A DNA stretch of 61,199 nucleotides from Microbacterium sp. (GTDB lineage: Bacteria; Actinomycetota; Actinomycetes; Actinomycetales; Microbacteriaceae), in contig NZ_WOYQ01000076.1 in the NCBI RefSeq assembly GCF_011620665.1, positions 1 to 61,199 on the forward strand, in the 5' to 3' direction. This document shows, in pieces, positions 1 to 8,723 of the stretch. The notes under the pieces are model-generated. The model was given only the letters and a program-made list of their open reading frames with translations, was not told the DNA's origin and searched no databases. A program made the position numbers and the translations under genes. Each line of letters opens with the position of its first letter. Positions within the stretch are counted from its first letter, which is position 1.

Positions 1-1
1 C

Positions 2-151
2 GACTTCTTCGTCCGCTTCCGCAACGGATCGGCCGCGGTGGTCGATGTGAAGCCCCTGCCGCGCACTGAGCCGGATGACGTCGATCGTCGTCCTCTCGTC
101 AACGCTGACGCGCGGAGTTCTTCTCCGGGATCACCCGTTCGTCGGTGGTGA
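2..151 (+). pseudogene. TnsA-like transposase endonuclease fragment
   Basis: The window opens inside a reading frame whose first residues, DFFVRFRNGSAAVVDVKP, closely match the core of actinobacterial TnsA-like heteromeric transposase endonucleases (the PDFFVR...VVDVK block, which holds acidic and Lys residues of the restriction-endonuclease-type fold). After VDVKP the frame becomes Pro/Arg/Ser-rich with no family likeness and stops at 149-151, so the downstream part of the domain is missing. The 5' part lies outside the window. Either this is a decayed transposase or the element was interrupted here. No TnsB, TniB or TniQ partner follows. The family call rests on one conserved block. Confidence 0.5.
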
Positions 152-299
152 CAGCTACTGGCGGCGGGTGCTATGGGGGACATCGCGTGGCTCAGAAATC
201 TTGGCAACCGAAGCCGAATCGTCCGCCTCCGCGCCCGTGCGCATCGCCGCAAACGAACGTCCCATGGCGCGTTTGCTGAGTGGCGGATTTTCACCGACC

Positions 300-349
300 T
301 GTCGAGTCGTCCCATTCCGGTTGTCGCATTCTGACTCCGGTTGTCAGAA
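300..349. repeat. Spaced TGTC repeats, possible transposon end
   Basis: TGTC occurs at 300, 322 and 342, spaced 22 and 20 bp. The last two lie in near-identical 12-mers, ATTCCGGTTGTC (314-325) and ACTCCGGTTGTC (334-345). A perfect inverted repeat, TTCTGAC-N7-GTCAGAA, spans 329-349. Tn7/Tn5053-type ends carry TGT-terminated repeats of about this spacing that bind the TnsB-type transposase. With the TnsA-like remnant upstream, this may be a relic end. That link is inference. Confidence 0.35.
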
Positions 350-526
350 GCGCCGCGTGCAGCCTGACGGTGGCCTCGAGCCGCGAGTAGCTTGCCGGGC
401 AAGCCGGAAGGTTCCTCCGGAACCCTCTGATCGGGTGCGGAATCTCGCGGGGGTGGGGCTGACCGTGACCTTGACCGCTCACGCAAACTCACCAACGCGC
501 CGCCCGCGCCGGCCGGCAGGGACTGA

Positions 527-532
527 CAGAAT
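527..532 (+). promoter_or_regulatory. -10 hexamer CAGAAT, leaderless aarF-like gene
   Basis: CAGAAT is followed by six bases (CGGCTT) and the ATG at 539, so transcription would begin at or next to the start codon. No Shine-Dalgarno sequence is present. Confidence 0.45.
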
Positions 533-538
533 CGGCTT

Positions 539-2515
539 ATGGCGAGTTGGCTTGATTTGGGGATTGTCGCCCTCGTGTTCTCGGTCGCCGCCACCTGGGT
601 CGTGCGCCGACTGCTGGATGTCGAGGTGGGGTGGCTGCGCGCGTGGCTCACCGCGATCGTCGTGTTCGCCCTCGCGGTTCCTGTAGCGGTATGCTCGCTG
701 AGCAATGCGGGCGTCTACCAGGACGGCCGCTTCGTGACCAGCGCGCCCATTGTGGTCGCGTTCGTCGCGCTGACGGCGGGGTGGATGCTCGCGGCGGTCG
801 TCATCGTGGTCCTGTCGCTCGAATTCTTGTGGCCCTCGCGCCGATGGCGCAAGCCGATCGTGGTCGTGCGTGACGCGCTCCGTCGTCGTGATCGCGCGCG
901 CCGATACGCGCAGATCCTCGCCATCGGGGCTCGTCACGGACTCACCCTCTACGAGAGCAGGCGTCACGGCGAAGGCGAAGAGGATGAGCTGCCGACGGCG
1001 CTGGTGGCGGCGATGAACGAAGCCGGGGTGACCTTCGTCAAGCTCGGGCAGGTGCTTTCTTCGAGAGAGGACGTCCTGCCTCCCGCGTTCATCGCAGCCT
1101 TCTCGACGATGCAGATGGATTCGTCTCCGATCGCCTGGTCAGCGGCTGAGGCGGCCATCGCGGCGCAGCTGAGCCGGCCCATCGCCGACGTCTTCGCCGA
1201 GATCGATCAGACTCCGCTTGCCGCGGCATCCGTGGCCCAAGTGCACGCCGCGCGCCTCGTGACCGGCGAACAGGTGGTGGTGAAGATCCAGCGGCCGCAG
1301 GCGCGCGCGCAGGTCACGACCGATCTCGACATCCTGGAGCGCCTCGCGAACGAGGCCGAGAAGCGCACCGAGTGGGCGAAGGCATACGGTGCGCGCGCCC
1401 TGGTCGCGGAGTTCTCGCGCGTGCTGCGCGATGAGCTCGACTACCGCGTCGAGGTGGCGAACACCGAGATGCTTCGCGGGGCGATCGCCGCGTCGGGTGC
1501 GGCGACGTGGCTGCACGTGCCCACGGGGTACAAGGAGTACTCGACGACCCAGATGATCGTGCAGGAGCGTGTCCACGGAACGCCGTTCGGAAAGCTGGAC
1601 CCGGGAGCGATGCCCCCTGAACAGGCCAAGCGCATCGCCGACGCACTGCTGCAAGCCGTCTTCGACCAGATCGGGGTCCGCGGCATCTTCCACGCCGACC
1701 TGCACGCCGGCAACGTCGTCCTGGGCGAGGATCGCACCGTCACTCTGCTCGATTTCGGCTCGGTGGGTGTGATCGAGCGCAGTCTGCGTCGCCTGCTGGT
1801 GCCGCTGCTGATCGGCGTCGCCAACGAGGACGACGTCGCGGTCACCGATGCCGTGCTGCTGATCTGCGGGGCCCCGGCACGCGACTCCGGCTCAACGCCC
1901 TTCAGCGCCGTGACTCTGCAGCGCGATATCGGCATGATCCTCACCCGCGTGCACAACTCCCGGGTCGACGAGAACATCTTCCGGCTCCTGGTCGACGTGC
2001 TGCGCCGCAACCGGATGGCGATGCCGCCCTCGCTGCTGCTCGTCTTCCGCACCCTCATCTCGCTCGAAGGCACGCTGCGCAGACTCGTGCCCGACTACGA
2101 CATGGTGGCGCGCGCGCTCGAGATCGCCCCCCGCATGGCGCTCTCCCTCGTCACTCCACGGGGCGCGATGCTCACAGCCCAGACCTGGTCGGCGCTGCTC
2201 AGCGAGCGGGCGCGCCGGCTGCCGCGACGCCTCGGAAGCCTGAGCCGCTCGCTCGACGAGGGAACGCTCGAGCTCAGGTTGCGCGCCTTCGAGAGCACGG
2301 GCGAGCGCGCATGGGTCGACGGCATCATGGGTCGCGTAACGACGACCGTGGTCGGCATCACGCTCGTCATAGCCGGCGTCATGCTCGGCGTCTCGGACGG
2401 CGGCCCGATGGTGACCGGTGAGGTCACGGCGTTCTCCTTCGTGGGCGCCGTCGTCGGCCTCGGCGGGCTGCTGCTGTTGATGCGGAGCCTGCGCACCGCG
2501 CTCCGCAGACGGTGA
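539..2515 (+). CDS. ABC1/AarF (UbiB) family atypical kinase
   Basis: This is an atypical protein-kinase-like ATPase of the UbiB/AarF/ABC1 family. Relatives act at membranes in isoprenoid-quinone or lipid metabolism, but the substrate here is unknown. The N-terminus has about three hydrophobic segments (roughly 5-25, 35-52, 68-95). The KxGQ signature VKLGQVLSSR lies near 166-175, the Ala-rich nucleotide loop AAASVAQVHAA near 227-237, the VVVKIQRP lysine motif near 247-254, catalytic FHADLHAGN near 383-391 and metal-binding LLDFGS near 403-408. Two more hydrophobic helices lie at the C-terminus (about 600-655). At 658 residues it is somewhat longer than the usual 530-560 because of the N-terminal membrane part. 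The ATG at 539 fits the leaderless -10 at 527. Confidence 0.9.
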   Translation: MASWLDLGIVALVFSVAATWVVRRLLDVEVGWLRAWLTAIVVFALAVPVAVCSLSNAGVYQDGRFVTSAPIVVAFVALTAGWMLAAVVIVVLSLEFLWPSRRWRKPIVVVRDALRRRDRARRYAQILAIGARHGLTLYESRRHGEGEEDELPTALVAAMNEAGVTFVKLGQVLSSREDVLPPAFIAAFSTMQMDSSPIAWSAAEAAIAAQLSRPIADVFAEIDQTPLAAASVAQVHAARLVTGEQVVVKIQRPQARAQVTTDLDILERLANEAEKRTEWAKAYGARALVAEFSRVLRDELDYRVEVANTEMLRGAIAASGAATWLHVPTGYKEYSTTQMIVQERVHGTPFGKLDPGAMPPEQAKRIADALLQAVFDQIGVRGIFHADLHAGNVVLGEDRTVTLLDFGSVGVIERSLRRLLVPLLIGVANEDDVAVTDAVLLICGAPARDSGSTPFSAVTLQRDIGMILTRVHNSRVDENIFRLLVDVLRRNRMAMPPSLLLVFRTLISLEGTLRRLVPDYDMVARALEIAPRMALSLVTPRGAMLTAQTWSALLSERARRLPRRLGSLSRSLDEGTLELRLRAFESTGERAWVDGIMGRVTTTVVGITLVIAGVMLGVSDGGPMVTGEVTAFSFVGAVVGLGGLLLLMRSLRTALRRR

Positions 2516-2555
2516 GGATCCCCGTCCGACACCGCCTCGTCTCGTCTCGCGCGGG

Positions 2556-2561
2556 TAGCGT
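2556..2561 (+). promoter_or_regulatory. -10 hexamer TAGCGT, leaderless reductase gene
   Basis: TAGCGT, then GGAAGC, then ATG at 2568. The same TAGCGTGGA arrangement precedes the pgi, second reductase and sbcD genes. Confidence 0.5.
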
Positions 2562-2567
2562 GGAAGC

Positions 2568-3596
2568 ATGGTCAACCATCGATATCTCGGCAACAGCGGA
2601 CTCAAGGTTTCGGAGATCACCTACGGCAATTGGGTGACGCACGGCCTGCAGGTGGATGACGCGAAGGCGATCGCGACGGTTCACCGTGCCCTCGATCTGG
2701 GCATCACCACTTTCGACACGGCCGACGTGTACGCCAATACCGTCGCCGAAACCGTCCTCGGCAAGGCGCTCGCCGGGCAGCGGCGCGAGTCACTCGAGAT
2801 CTTCACGAAGGTCTACTTGCCGACCGGACCCAAGGGTCCCAACGACAGCGGCCTGAGCCGCAAGCACATCCTCGAGGCGATCAACGGATCGCTGAAGCGC
2901 CTCGGCACCGACCACGTCGACCTCTACCAGGCGCACCGCTACGACTACGAGACCCCGCTCGAAGAGACGATGCAGGCTTTCGCCGACCTCGTGCGTCAGG
3001 GCAAGGCGCTGTACATCGGCGTCTCGGAATGGACGGCCGAGCAGCTGCGCGAGGGTCACGCGCTCGCGAAGGACCTCGGCTTCCAGCTCATCTCCAACCA
3101 GCCGCAGTATTCCATGCTGTGGCGCGTCATCGAGGGCAAGGTCGTGCCCGCATCCGTGGATCTGGGCATTTCGCAGGTCGTCTGGTCGCCGATGGCGCAG
3201 GGAGTCCTCAGCGGTAAGTACCTGCCCGGACAGCCCGCTCCGGCGGGATCACGGGCGACGGACGAGAAGTTCGGCGCGAGTGTCATCAAGCGACTGCTGT
3301 CCGATGACGTGCTCACGGCGGTGCAGAGACTCAAGCCCGTCGCCGATGATGCGGGGCTCACGATGCCTCAGCTCGCGATCGCATGGGTGCTGCAGAACCC
3401 GAACGTCGCCGCCGCGCTCGTCGGAGCATCTCGCCCCGAACAGCTCGACGACACAGTCAAGGCGTCGGGGGTGACGCTCGAGCCGGCCATCATGGCAGCG
3501 ATCGACGACGCCGTGGGCGCGGTCGCGGTGACCGACCCCGAAGAGACGTACTCGGTCTCGCCGAAGTCGCGCCCCGTGCTGGGGCTACGGCCCTGA
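2568..3596 (+). CDS. Aldo/keto reductase, Kv-beta-like
   Basis: NADPH-dependent oxidoreductase of the aldo/keto reductase superfamily, closest in pattern to the potassium-channel beta-subunit-like branch (342 residues, RYLGNSGLKVSEI start). The catalytic tetrad is visible: Asp50 and Tyr55 in FDTADVY, Lys81 in FTKV, and His123 in LYQAHRYD. The NADP-binding region near the C-terminus includes VVGASRPEQL-like sequence (ALVGASRPEQLDD). Substrate cannot be read from sequence. The gene stands alone, convergent with the FAD oxidoreductase gene. Start ATG 2568 is supported by the adjacent -10. Confidence 0.9.
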   Translation: MVNHRYLGNSGLKVSEITYGNWVTHGLQVDDAKAIATVHRALDLGITTFDTADVYANTVAETVLGKALAGQRRESLEIFTKVYLPTGPKGPNDSGLSRKHILEAINGSLKRLGTDHVDLYQAHRYDYETPLEETMQAFADLVRQGKALYIGVSEWTAEQLREGHALAKDLGFQLISNQPQYSMLWRVIEGKVVPASVDLGISQVVWSPMAQGVLSGKYLPGQPAPAGSRATDEKFGASVIKRLLSDDVLTAVQRLKPVADDAGLTMPQLAIAWVLQNPNVAAALVGASRPEQLDDTVKASGVTLEPAIMAAIDDAVGAVAVTDPEETYSVSPKSRPVLGLRP

Positions 3597-3646
3597 GGCG
3601 AACCGCACGCGGAGCGCGACGGACCCGGTCGCCTCGAGCGCCTGGT

Positions 3647-5068
3647 TCATCCGCGACGGGCCAGCACCGTCCGCGCCGCGTTCCACCCGCCCATGCCGTG
3701 CACTCCGCCGCCGGGGAGCGTCGACGATGAGCAGAGGAACAGTCCCGGAACCGGCGTCGCCCATGGGCTCGGCGACGGAGCGGGGCGAGCGATCAGTTGA
3801 CGCCAGTCGGTGACGCCACCCGCGATGTCACCGCCGACCAGGTTCTCATTCCAGCTCTCCAGCGCCGCCGGTGACATCACGTGGCGACCGAGCACACGGT
3901 CGCGGAAGCCGGGAGCGAACCGCTCGATCCTCGATTCGATCGCTTCGGTCGCATCCACTCTGCTGCTGTGCGGCACGTGGCAGTAGGCCCACACCGTGTG
4001 CTTCCCGGCCGGCGCTCGAGTGGGGTCGGCCACTGTGGCCTGCACCAGCAGGATGAACGGCTCGCCGGTCACGGTGCCGTGGCTGACGGCGCGCTCTGAG
4101 GCGATGACCGTCGCGGCGGTGCCTCCGATGTGCACGGTTCCTGCTCCGGCGAGTGCCGGGTCGGCCCACGGCACCGGGCCGTCGATCGCCCAGTCGATCT
4201 TGAAGACCGCCGGACCGTAGCGCCAGCGCGCCAGGCGCGCGGCATAGCGATCCGGGAGTCGATCCCCGGCGACGGCGAGCACTTGATACGGCGTGAGATC
4301 GAGCAGCACGGCGCGGGCCGAGGGGAGCTCCGACAGAGAGCTGACCCGGTAGCCGGTGCGCACCTCGCCACCCAGAGATTCCACCCGCGCGATCAGGGCG
4401 TCCGCTATCGATTGCGATCCCCCGACGGCGACCGGCCAGCCCACGCCGTGCCCCAGACCGCCGAGGAAGAGGGCGATGCCGGATGTCAGCGGCTCGCGCA
4501 GGTCGAGAGCGGAGTGGGCGGCGAGACCGGCGAACAACGCTCGCGCCGGTTCCTCCCTGAACCCGGTGCGGATGCTGGCCGTCGCCGGCCAGAGCCCGTG
4601 CATCCCGAACTCGAGCAGCTCCCGAGGCGCCTTCGGCGGGAAGGCCGTCGGATTGAGCACCGACGAGACCAGGCCCTCCCAGCGGCGTCCGAATCCGCCC
4701 ACCACCCTCTGCCAGCGTGCTCCGTCGCGCCCCAGCCCGGCCGAGGTCTGCTCCACCGAACGGTGCAGGAGCACCGAGGTTCCGGGGGTGATCGCGTGGC
4801 CCAGCGGCGTCGGCGGGTGAGCGAACTCGAGTCCCTCGCGAGACAGATCGAGGGACCGGAAGGCCTCTGACCCAAGACCCAGTGCGTGAACGGTGGACCC
4901 GAGATCGTGCTTGAATCCGGGCAGCGTGAGCTCTTCGGTGCGAAGCCCGCCGCCCGGTCTCTCCGCCGCCTCGAGCACGAGCACCTTCCACCCGGCTTCG
5001 GCAAGGACGACGGCGGCCACGAGGCCGTTGGGCCCGGAACCGACCACGACCGCGTCGACGTCGGTCAC
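3647..5068 (-). CDS. Phytoene-dehydrogenase-like FAD oxidoreductase
   Basis: FAD-dependent oxidoreductase of the CrtI/phytoene desaturase-like superfamily, 473 residues. The N-terminal dinucleotide-binding signature VVGSGPNGLVAAVVLAEAGWKVLVLEA (read as its two halves around residues 7-33) is followed by the ERPGGGLRTEEL segment typical of CrtI relatives. The C-terminal LFLCSSSTLPGGGVHGMGGWNAA block is the usual second FAD contact. No carotenoid genes are nearby, so a pigment role is not supported and the substrate is unknown. Translation starts at a GTG (5066-5068) without a clear ribosome site. It is divergent from the MarR regulator across 142 bp. Confidence 0.85.
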   Translation of the reverse strand: MTDVDAVVVGSGPNGLVAAVVLAEAGWKVLVLEAAERPGGGLRTEELTLPGFKHDLGSTVHALGLGSEAFRSLDLSREGLEFAHPPTPLGHAITPGTSVLLHRSVEQTSAGLGRDGARWQRVVGGFGRRWEGLVSSVLNPTAFPPKAPRELLEFGMHGLWPATASIRTGFREEPARALFAGLAAHSALDLREPLTSGIALFLGGLGHGVGWPVAVGGSQSIADALIARVESLGGEVRTGYRVSSLSELPSARAVLLDLTPYQVLAVAGDRLPDRYAARLARWRYGPAVFKIDWAIDGPVPWADPALAGAGTVHIGGTAATVIASERAVSHGTVTGEPFILLVQATVADPTRAPAGKHTVWAYCHVPHSSRVDATEAIESRIERFAPGFRDRVLGRHVMSPAALESWNENLVGGDIAGGVTDWRQLIARPAPSPSPWATPVPGLFLCSSSTLPGGGVHGMGGWNAARTVLARRG

Positions 5069-5196
5069 CTGCTGGTCCAGTGCTTCATCACGGGTGCAAT
5101 CGTCTCATCCGGGGTTCCCGCCGTGCGCGGTGGACCCAGCGCGCTGCGCCGTCGTGGTGGCGAAGCGGCGTGGGTTCAGCGTGACGATAGAGATGG

Positions 5197-5217
5197 TATA
5201 TATTGTTGCTATGCAAT
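5197..5217 (+). promoter_or_regulatory. marR promoter with overlapping short palindrome
   Basis: TATATATT spans 5197-5204, and the hexamer TATATT (5199-5204) ends six bases before the ATG at 5211, giving a leaderless transcript. TTGC-TAT-GCAA (5206-5216) overlaps the start codon and could be an autoregulatory MarR half-site pair. The A/T-rich stretch stands out in this GC-rich DNA. Confidence 0.45.
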
Positions 5218-5648
5218 TGACTGCGATCGACCAGCTGTCGATCAGTCTCATGATTCATTCCAGTCGCTACGCGCGCGGGCTCTCGCGCCGAGTGGGGTCT
5301 GGGCGCTCGCTGGTCGCGATGCGCGTGCTCTCGAACCTCGAGCAGGCGGGAGATCTGCGCGTCGGGGAACTGGCCGAGCGGGAGTTCATCGCCCAGCCGT
5401 CGATGACGGCCACCGTCAATCGGCTCGAAGCCGACGGATTGGTCGAGCGCCTTCGTGACGACGAGGATGCTCGGGCATCGGTCGTGCACCTCACGCACGC
5501 GGGCGCCGACCTGATCGCCGCCTTCCGGCTGCGTGCGGCCGACGTCGCACGTCCCGCGATGGAGGAGCTTTCGCCGGAGGAGATCCGGACTCTGGATTCA
5601 GCGGCTCCACTGCTCGCACGACTCGTCGCCGCGCTCGAGTCCGCGTGA
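5211..5648 (+). CDS. MarR family transcriptional regulator
   Basis: 145-residue winged-helix regulator. The core runs LRVGELAEREFIAQPSMTATVNRLEADGLVERLRDDEDARASVVHLT, which is the MarR recognition helix followed by the wing with its DxRxxxVxLT motif. It lies 76 bp upstream of an MFS exporter on the same strand, so it probably represses that efflux gene and itself, as in other MarR-MFS pairs. The frame is open further upstream, but ATG 5211 is chosen because the TATATT element lies exactly where a leaderless start requires and the family N-terminus begins here. Confidence 0.85.
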   Translation: MQLTAIDQLSISLMIHSSRYARGLSRRVGSGRSLVAMRVLSNLEQAGDLRVGELAEREFIAQPSMTATVNRLEADGLVERLRDDEDARASVVHLTHAGADLIAAFRLRAADVARPAMEELSPEEIRTLDSAAPLLARLVAALESA

Positions 5649-5724
5649 GCCGCGCGACGCTCGCGGGCGCCGCCCGTTCTCCCCGCCGTTCCCCGCAAAC
5701 CCGTTCCATCGATTGAGGAGTGCA

Positions 5725-6984
5725 ATGTCAGTGTCCGTTGAGCAGAAGCCATCCATCCTGCACCAGCCGCCCGCTGTGTGGGCGATCGCGTTCGCGTGCA
5801 TGGTGTCGTTCATGGGGATCGGCCTCGTCGACCCGATTCTTCCGGCGATCAGCGAAGACTTGAACGCCACCCCGACCGAGGCGATGCTGCTGTTCACGAG
5901 CTATCTGCTCATCACCGCGATCGCCATGTTCTTCACGGGTTTCATCTCGAGCAGGATCGGCGTGAAGCGGACCCTGCTGATCGGGCTGGCGCTCATCGTG
6001 GTGTTCGCCGCTCTCGCAGGCCTCTCGGGCAGCGTGGGCCAGATCATCGGCTTCCGCGCCGGCTGGGGCCTCGGAAACGCTCTGTTCATCTCGACGGCGC
6101 TCGCCGCGATCGTCGGCGCGGCGAGCGGCGGCAGCCGGCAGGCGGTGGTCCTCTACGAGGCCGCCCTCGGTCTCGGAATGGCCGTCGGCCCTCTCGTGGG
6201 CGGCCTGCTCGGAGACATCTCCTGGCGCGGGCCCTTCTTCGGCACTGCGGCCCTGATGGCCATCGCCTTCATCGCGCTGGTGGCGATGCTGCGCACGGAC
6301 CCGCAGCCGCAGGAGCGGATATCGCTCACGGCCGGTTTCGCGGCGCTGCGGAACCCCGCATTGCGCACGCTCGCGATCACGGCGCTCTTCTACAACTACG
6401 CCTTCTTCACGCTCCTCGCGTACTCGCCGTTCCCGATCGCTGCTGCGGCCAGTGCCGCGGGGTTCGAGTTCGGAGCACAGGAGTTGGGGTTCGTCTTCTT
6501 CGGCTGGGGTGTGGCCCTGGCGATCACGTCGGTTCTCGTGGCCCCCCTCCTCACCCGACGCTTCGGCCTGCGACCCGTTCTGTTCGCGATGTTCGGCCTG
6601 CTGGCAGTGGCACTCGGCGTCATGGCGCTGTTCGCGACCTCGGCGGTCGTGCTGATCACGACCGTGATCGTCGCGGGGCTTTTCCTCGGTGTGCTCAACA
6701 CAGCGCTCACCGAGACGGTCATGGAAGCCACGGATCTGCCGCGCAGCGTGGCTTCGTCGACGTACTCCGGGGTCCGTTTCCTCGGTGGCGCCGTCGCTCC
6801 CGCGGTCTCGGGTGGGATCGCCGTGGCGTTCGGTGTCGGCGGTCCGTACTGGTTCGCCGTGGGCTCACTCGTGGTCGCGATCGTCGTTCTCGCCGCTGCC
6901 GGGCACCGCATCACCCGTCACTCGACCCCTCACGAGAGCGCCGAGGGCGAGGCCGAGGTCATCACCCTCGGCGACCAGGTCTGA
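5725..6984 (+). CDS. MFS multidrug efflux transporter
   Basis: Major facilitator superfamily exporter of 419 residues with about 12 hydrophobic segments, of the DHA1 type. The first helices carry GIGLVDPILPAISEDL, common in actinobacterial efflux MFS proteins. The loop 2-3 motif is SSRIGVKRTLLIG, and the helix 5 drug-antiporter region contains ALGLGMAVGPLVGGLLGD. GAGGAG (5715-5720) sits four bases before ATG 5725, which decides the start over the upstream open frame. It is probably co-transcribed with and controlled by the preceding MarR protein. The substrate is unknown. It ends 3 bp from the convergent pdxH. Confidence 0.88.
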   Translation: MSVSVEQKPSILHQPPAVWAIAFACMVSFMGIGLVDPILPAISEDLNATPTEAMLLFTSYLLITAIAMFFTGFISSRIGVKRTLLIGLALIVVFAALAGLSGSVGQIIGFRAGWGLGNALFISTALAAIVGAASGGSRQAVVLYEAALGLGMAVGPLVGGLLGDISWRGPFFGTAALMAIAFIALVAMLRTDPQPQERISLTAGFAALRNPALRTLAITALFYNYAFFTLLAYSPFPIAAAASAAGFEFGAQELGFVFFGWGVALAITSVLVAPLLTRRFGLRPVLFAMFGLLAVALGVMALFATSAVVLITTVIVAGLFLGVLNTALTETVMEATDLPRSVASSTYSGVRFLGGAVAPAVSGGIAVAFGVGGPYWFAVGSLVVAIVVLAAAGHRITRHSTPHESAEGEAEVITLGDQV

Positions 6985-6987
6985 CGG

Positions 6988-7641
6988 CTACGGCTGAAGA
7001 CGCTGCAGGTTCCACCCTCCGGCATCCACGCGACTGAAGACCAGCCGGTCGTGGAGGCGCGAGGTGCGTCCCTGCCAGAACTCTATTCGGGTCGGTGCCA
7101 GGCGGTAGCCGCCCCACCGCGCCGGTCGCGGCACATCGACTCCGTCGGGGTAGTGCTCCTCCAGCTCACGCACCCGCGCCTCCAGCTCGGCTCGCGACGC
7201 GATCGGCCGTGACTGCCTGCTCGCAGTGCCCGCGATGCGGGATCCGTGCGGGCGGCTCCGCCAGTACGCGTCCGAGTCCTCGTCGCTGACGCGTGCGACG
7301 GTCCCCGTCACGATCACCTGACGGTGGAGCGGATACCAGGGAAAGAGCAGCGTCGCGCCCGAATTCGCGCTGAGTGCCTCGCCCTTGCGCGACTGCCGAT
7401 CGGTGTAGAACGCGAACCCGCGCTCATCGATCGCTCGAAGCAGTACCGTGCGGCTCTGCAGTATGCCGGCGGAATCGAGCGTCCCGAGCACCATCGCGTT
7501 CGGCTCGTAGACACCTCGCCCTGCGGCGTCGGCGAGCCACGTCTCGAATTGCGCGAGCGGGTCGTCGCTGAGGTCGCCCTCGTCCATCCGCTCAGCGCCG
7601 TAATCGGTGTGCCGTGCGAGAGCGTCGTCCGGATCTGTCAC
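6988..7641 (-). CDS. pdxH: Pyridoxamine 5'-phosphate oxidase
   Basis: FMN-dependent enzyme that oxidises pyridoxamine or pyridoxine 5'-phosphate to PLP, the last step of the vitamin B6 salvage route. The 217-residue protein shows the family blocks: NAMVLGTLDSAGILQSRTVLL, FAFYTDRQSRKGEAL (FMN phosphate contacts), LFPWYPLHRQVIVTG and the C-terminal signature region PARWGGYRLAPTRIEFWQGRTSRLHDRL. Length is normal for bacterial PdxH. The start is a GTG at 7639-7641 with TAGCCT six bases upstream on the minus strand, so it appears leaderless. Confidence 0.95.
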   Translation of the reverse strand: MTDPDDALARHTDYGAERMDEGDLSDDPLAQFETWLADAAGRGVYEPNAMVLGTLDSAGILQSRTVLLRAIDERGFAFYTDRQSRKGEALSANSGATLLFPWYPLHRQVIVTGTVARVSDEDSDAYWRSRPHGSRIAGTASRQSRPIASRAELEARVRELEEHYPDGVDVPRPARWGGYRLAPTRIEFWQGRTSRLHDRLVFSRVDAGGWNLQRLQP

Positions 7642-7647
7642 GAGTGA

Positions 7648-7653
7648 AGGCTA
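7648..7653 (-). promoter_or_regulatory. -10 hexamer TAGCCT, leaderless pdxH
   Basis: Minus strand TAGCCT, six bases (TCACTC), then the GTG start of pdxH. Confidence 0.45.
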
Positions 7654-7712
7654 ACGCTCTGAGCGGTCGGGCATCCGCGCACACGGATCGGATCAAGCCG
7701 CGAAGCCGGCGC

Positions 7713-8645
7713 TCAGTACCAGCCGGCCGATTGCGAGTGTCCCCACGCGCCACAGGGGGTGCCATAGCGGCCCGAGATGTAGCCGAGCCCCCAAGCGATC
7801 TGCGTCGCCGGGTTCGTCTGCCAATCGGCGCCGGCACTGGCCATCTTGCTCCCCGGCAACGCCTGCGGAATGCCGTATGCGCCACTGCTGGCGTTGTACG
7901 CGGTGACGCTCCAGCCGGACTCCCTGTTCCAGAGCGACACGAGGCAGGCGAACTGGTCGTCACCCCAGCCGTACTGGGCAGCGGCCATCGAGCGACCGAT
8001 GCCCTGAGCAGACGCGGGGTCGACGTTCACGTCGACGGTCGCCACCGACGATGACGACGACGCTGCCGCGGCCTGCTCGGCGGCTTCGGCCGCCGCCTGG
8101 GCTTCTTCGGCGGCCTTGACCTGCGCCGCACGGTCGGCGGCGGCCTGCGCGGCTGCTGCATCCGCGGCAGACTTGACGGCCCTCGCCTTCTCGAGTCGGC
8201 CGGAGAGCTCGCCCGCCGCCCCGTTCACCGCATCCGTCGCGCGCAGCGCTTCGGTCACCTGTTTCGGCAGCAGCATGAGCGGAGTCACCTCGTAGCCGGA
8301 GAGCTTCTCGACGTGGGCGGCGAGGCTCGACGTATCGATGGCGGTGGTGCCTTCGACCTCGAGCCCTGAATCGGCAACGGCTTTCTCGGTGTCGCCGGCG
8401 AACGCGATCGCGGAGCGAGCACCTGCGAGGGCCGCTTCCGCGTCGGCCTCGATGTGTGCAAGGGGGTCAGCGACGGACGCTCCGCGCGAATCGGACCCTG
8501 CCGCGTCGACCGAGTGTGTCGAGGTGGTGCGGTCGCGGTCGCCGTCGGCGGCGAAAGCGGCCGAGGCCCCTCCTCCGCTCAGGAGTGCGATGGCGACAGC
8601 TGCGGCGGTGAACGGAGAGCGAGCGGGATGGAGCGAAAAGCGCAT
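7713..8645 (-). CDS. Secreted lytic transglycosylase-like protein
   Basis: Secreted cell-wall hydrolase of the aggregation-promoting-factor/SLT-like kind, 310 residues. A Sec signal peptide with Arg-containing n-region and hydrophobic core ends at AFA (cleavage near 32/33). An Ala/Glu-rich, probably coiled-coil segment lies about 170-210. The C-terminal lysozyme-like domain (222-310) contains WNRESGW, whose Glu242 is the expected catalytic acid, then SSGAYGIPQALPGSKM and the WGLGYISGRYG tail. The start at ATG 8645 follows from the signal peptide; an open GTG at 8759 would place extra polar residues ahead of it. No Shine-Dalgarno is visible, and the 5' region looks structured. Expression may respond to a cell-wall or MtrA-type signal (see 8779-8795). 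Confidence 0.85.
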   Translation of the reverse strand: MRFSLHPARSPFTAAAVAIALLSGGGASAAFAADGDRDRTTSTHSVDAAGSDSRGASVADPLAHIEADAEAALAGARSAIAFAGDTEKAVADSGLEVEGTTAIDTSSLAAHVEKLSGYEVTPLMLLPKQVTEALRATDAVNGAAGELSGRLEKARAVKSAADAAAAQAAADRAAQVKAAEEAQAAAEAAEQAAAASSSSSVATVDVNVDPASAQGIGRSMAAAQYGWGDDQFACLVSLWNRESGWSVTAYNASSGAYGIPQALPGSKMASAGADWQTNPATQIAWGLGYISGRYGTPCGAWGHSQSAGWY

Positions 8646-8673
8646 GAAGAGGGGAGTCTTTCGGTGTGCGGAA

Positions 8674-8723
8674 CCGGCGAGCAGCGCCGGGGAATGCCCT
8701 CGGGACGGGCACAAGTCCCCGAG
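8674..8723 (-). promoter_or_regulatory. Structured 5' leader of the transglycosylase gene
   Basis: Two hairpins lie between the presumed promoter and the start codon: CCGGCG-N5-CGCCGG at 8674-8690, and CTCGGGAC / GTCCCCGAG at 8699-8723 with a one-base bulge. CCGGGGA (8688-8694) can also pair with TCCCCGG (8746-8752), closing a larger fold. Actinobacterial cell-wall hydrolase genes often carry c-di-AMP riboswitches, but I cannot match the full consensus here, so I only call a structured leader. Confidence 0.35.

Larger units (their letters stand above)
152..538. other. Intergenic region, 387 bp
   Basis: The region lies between the TnsA-like remnant and the AarF-like gene. It holds the TGTC repeats at 300-349 and, at its right end, the -10 for the next gene. 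The remaining sequence, including the open frames crossing it, shows no protein-family likeness. Confidence 0.6.
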
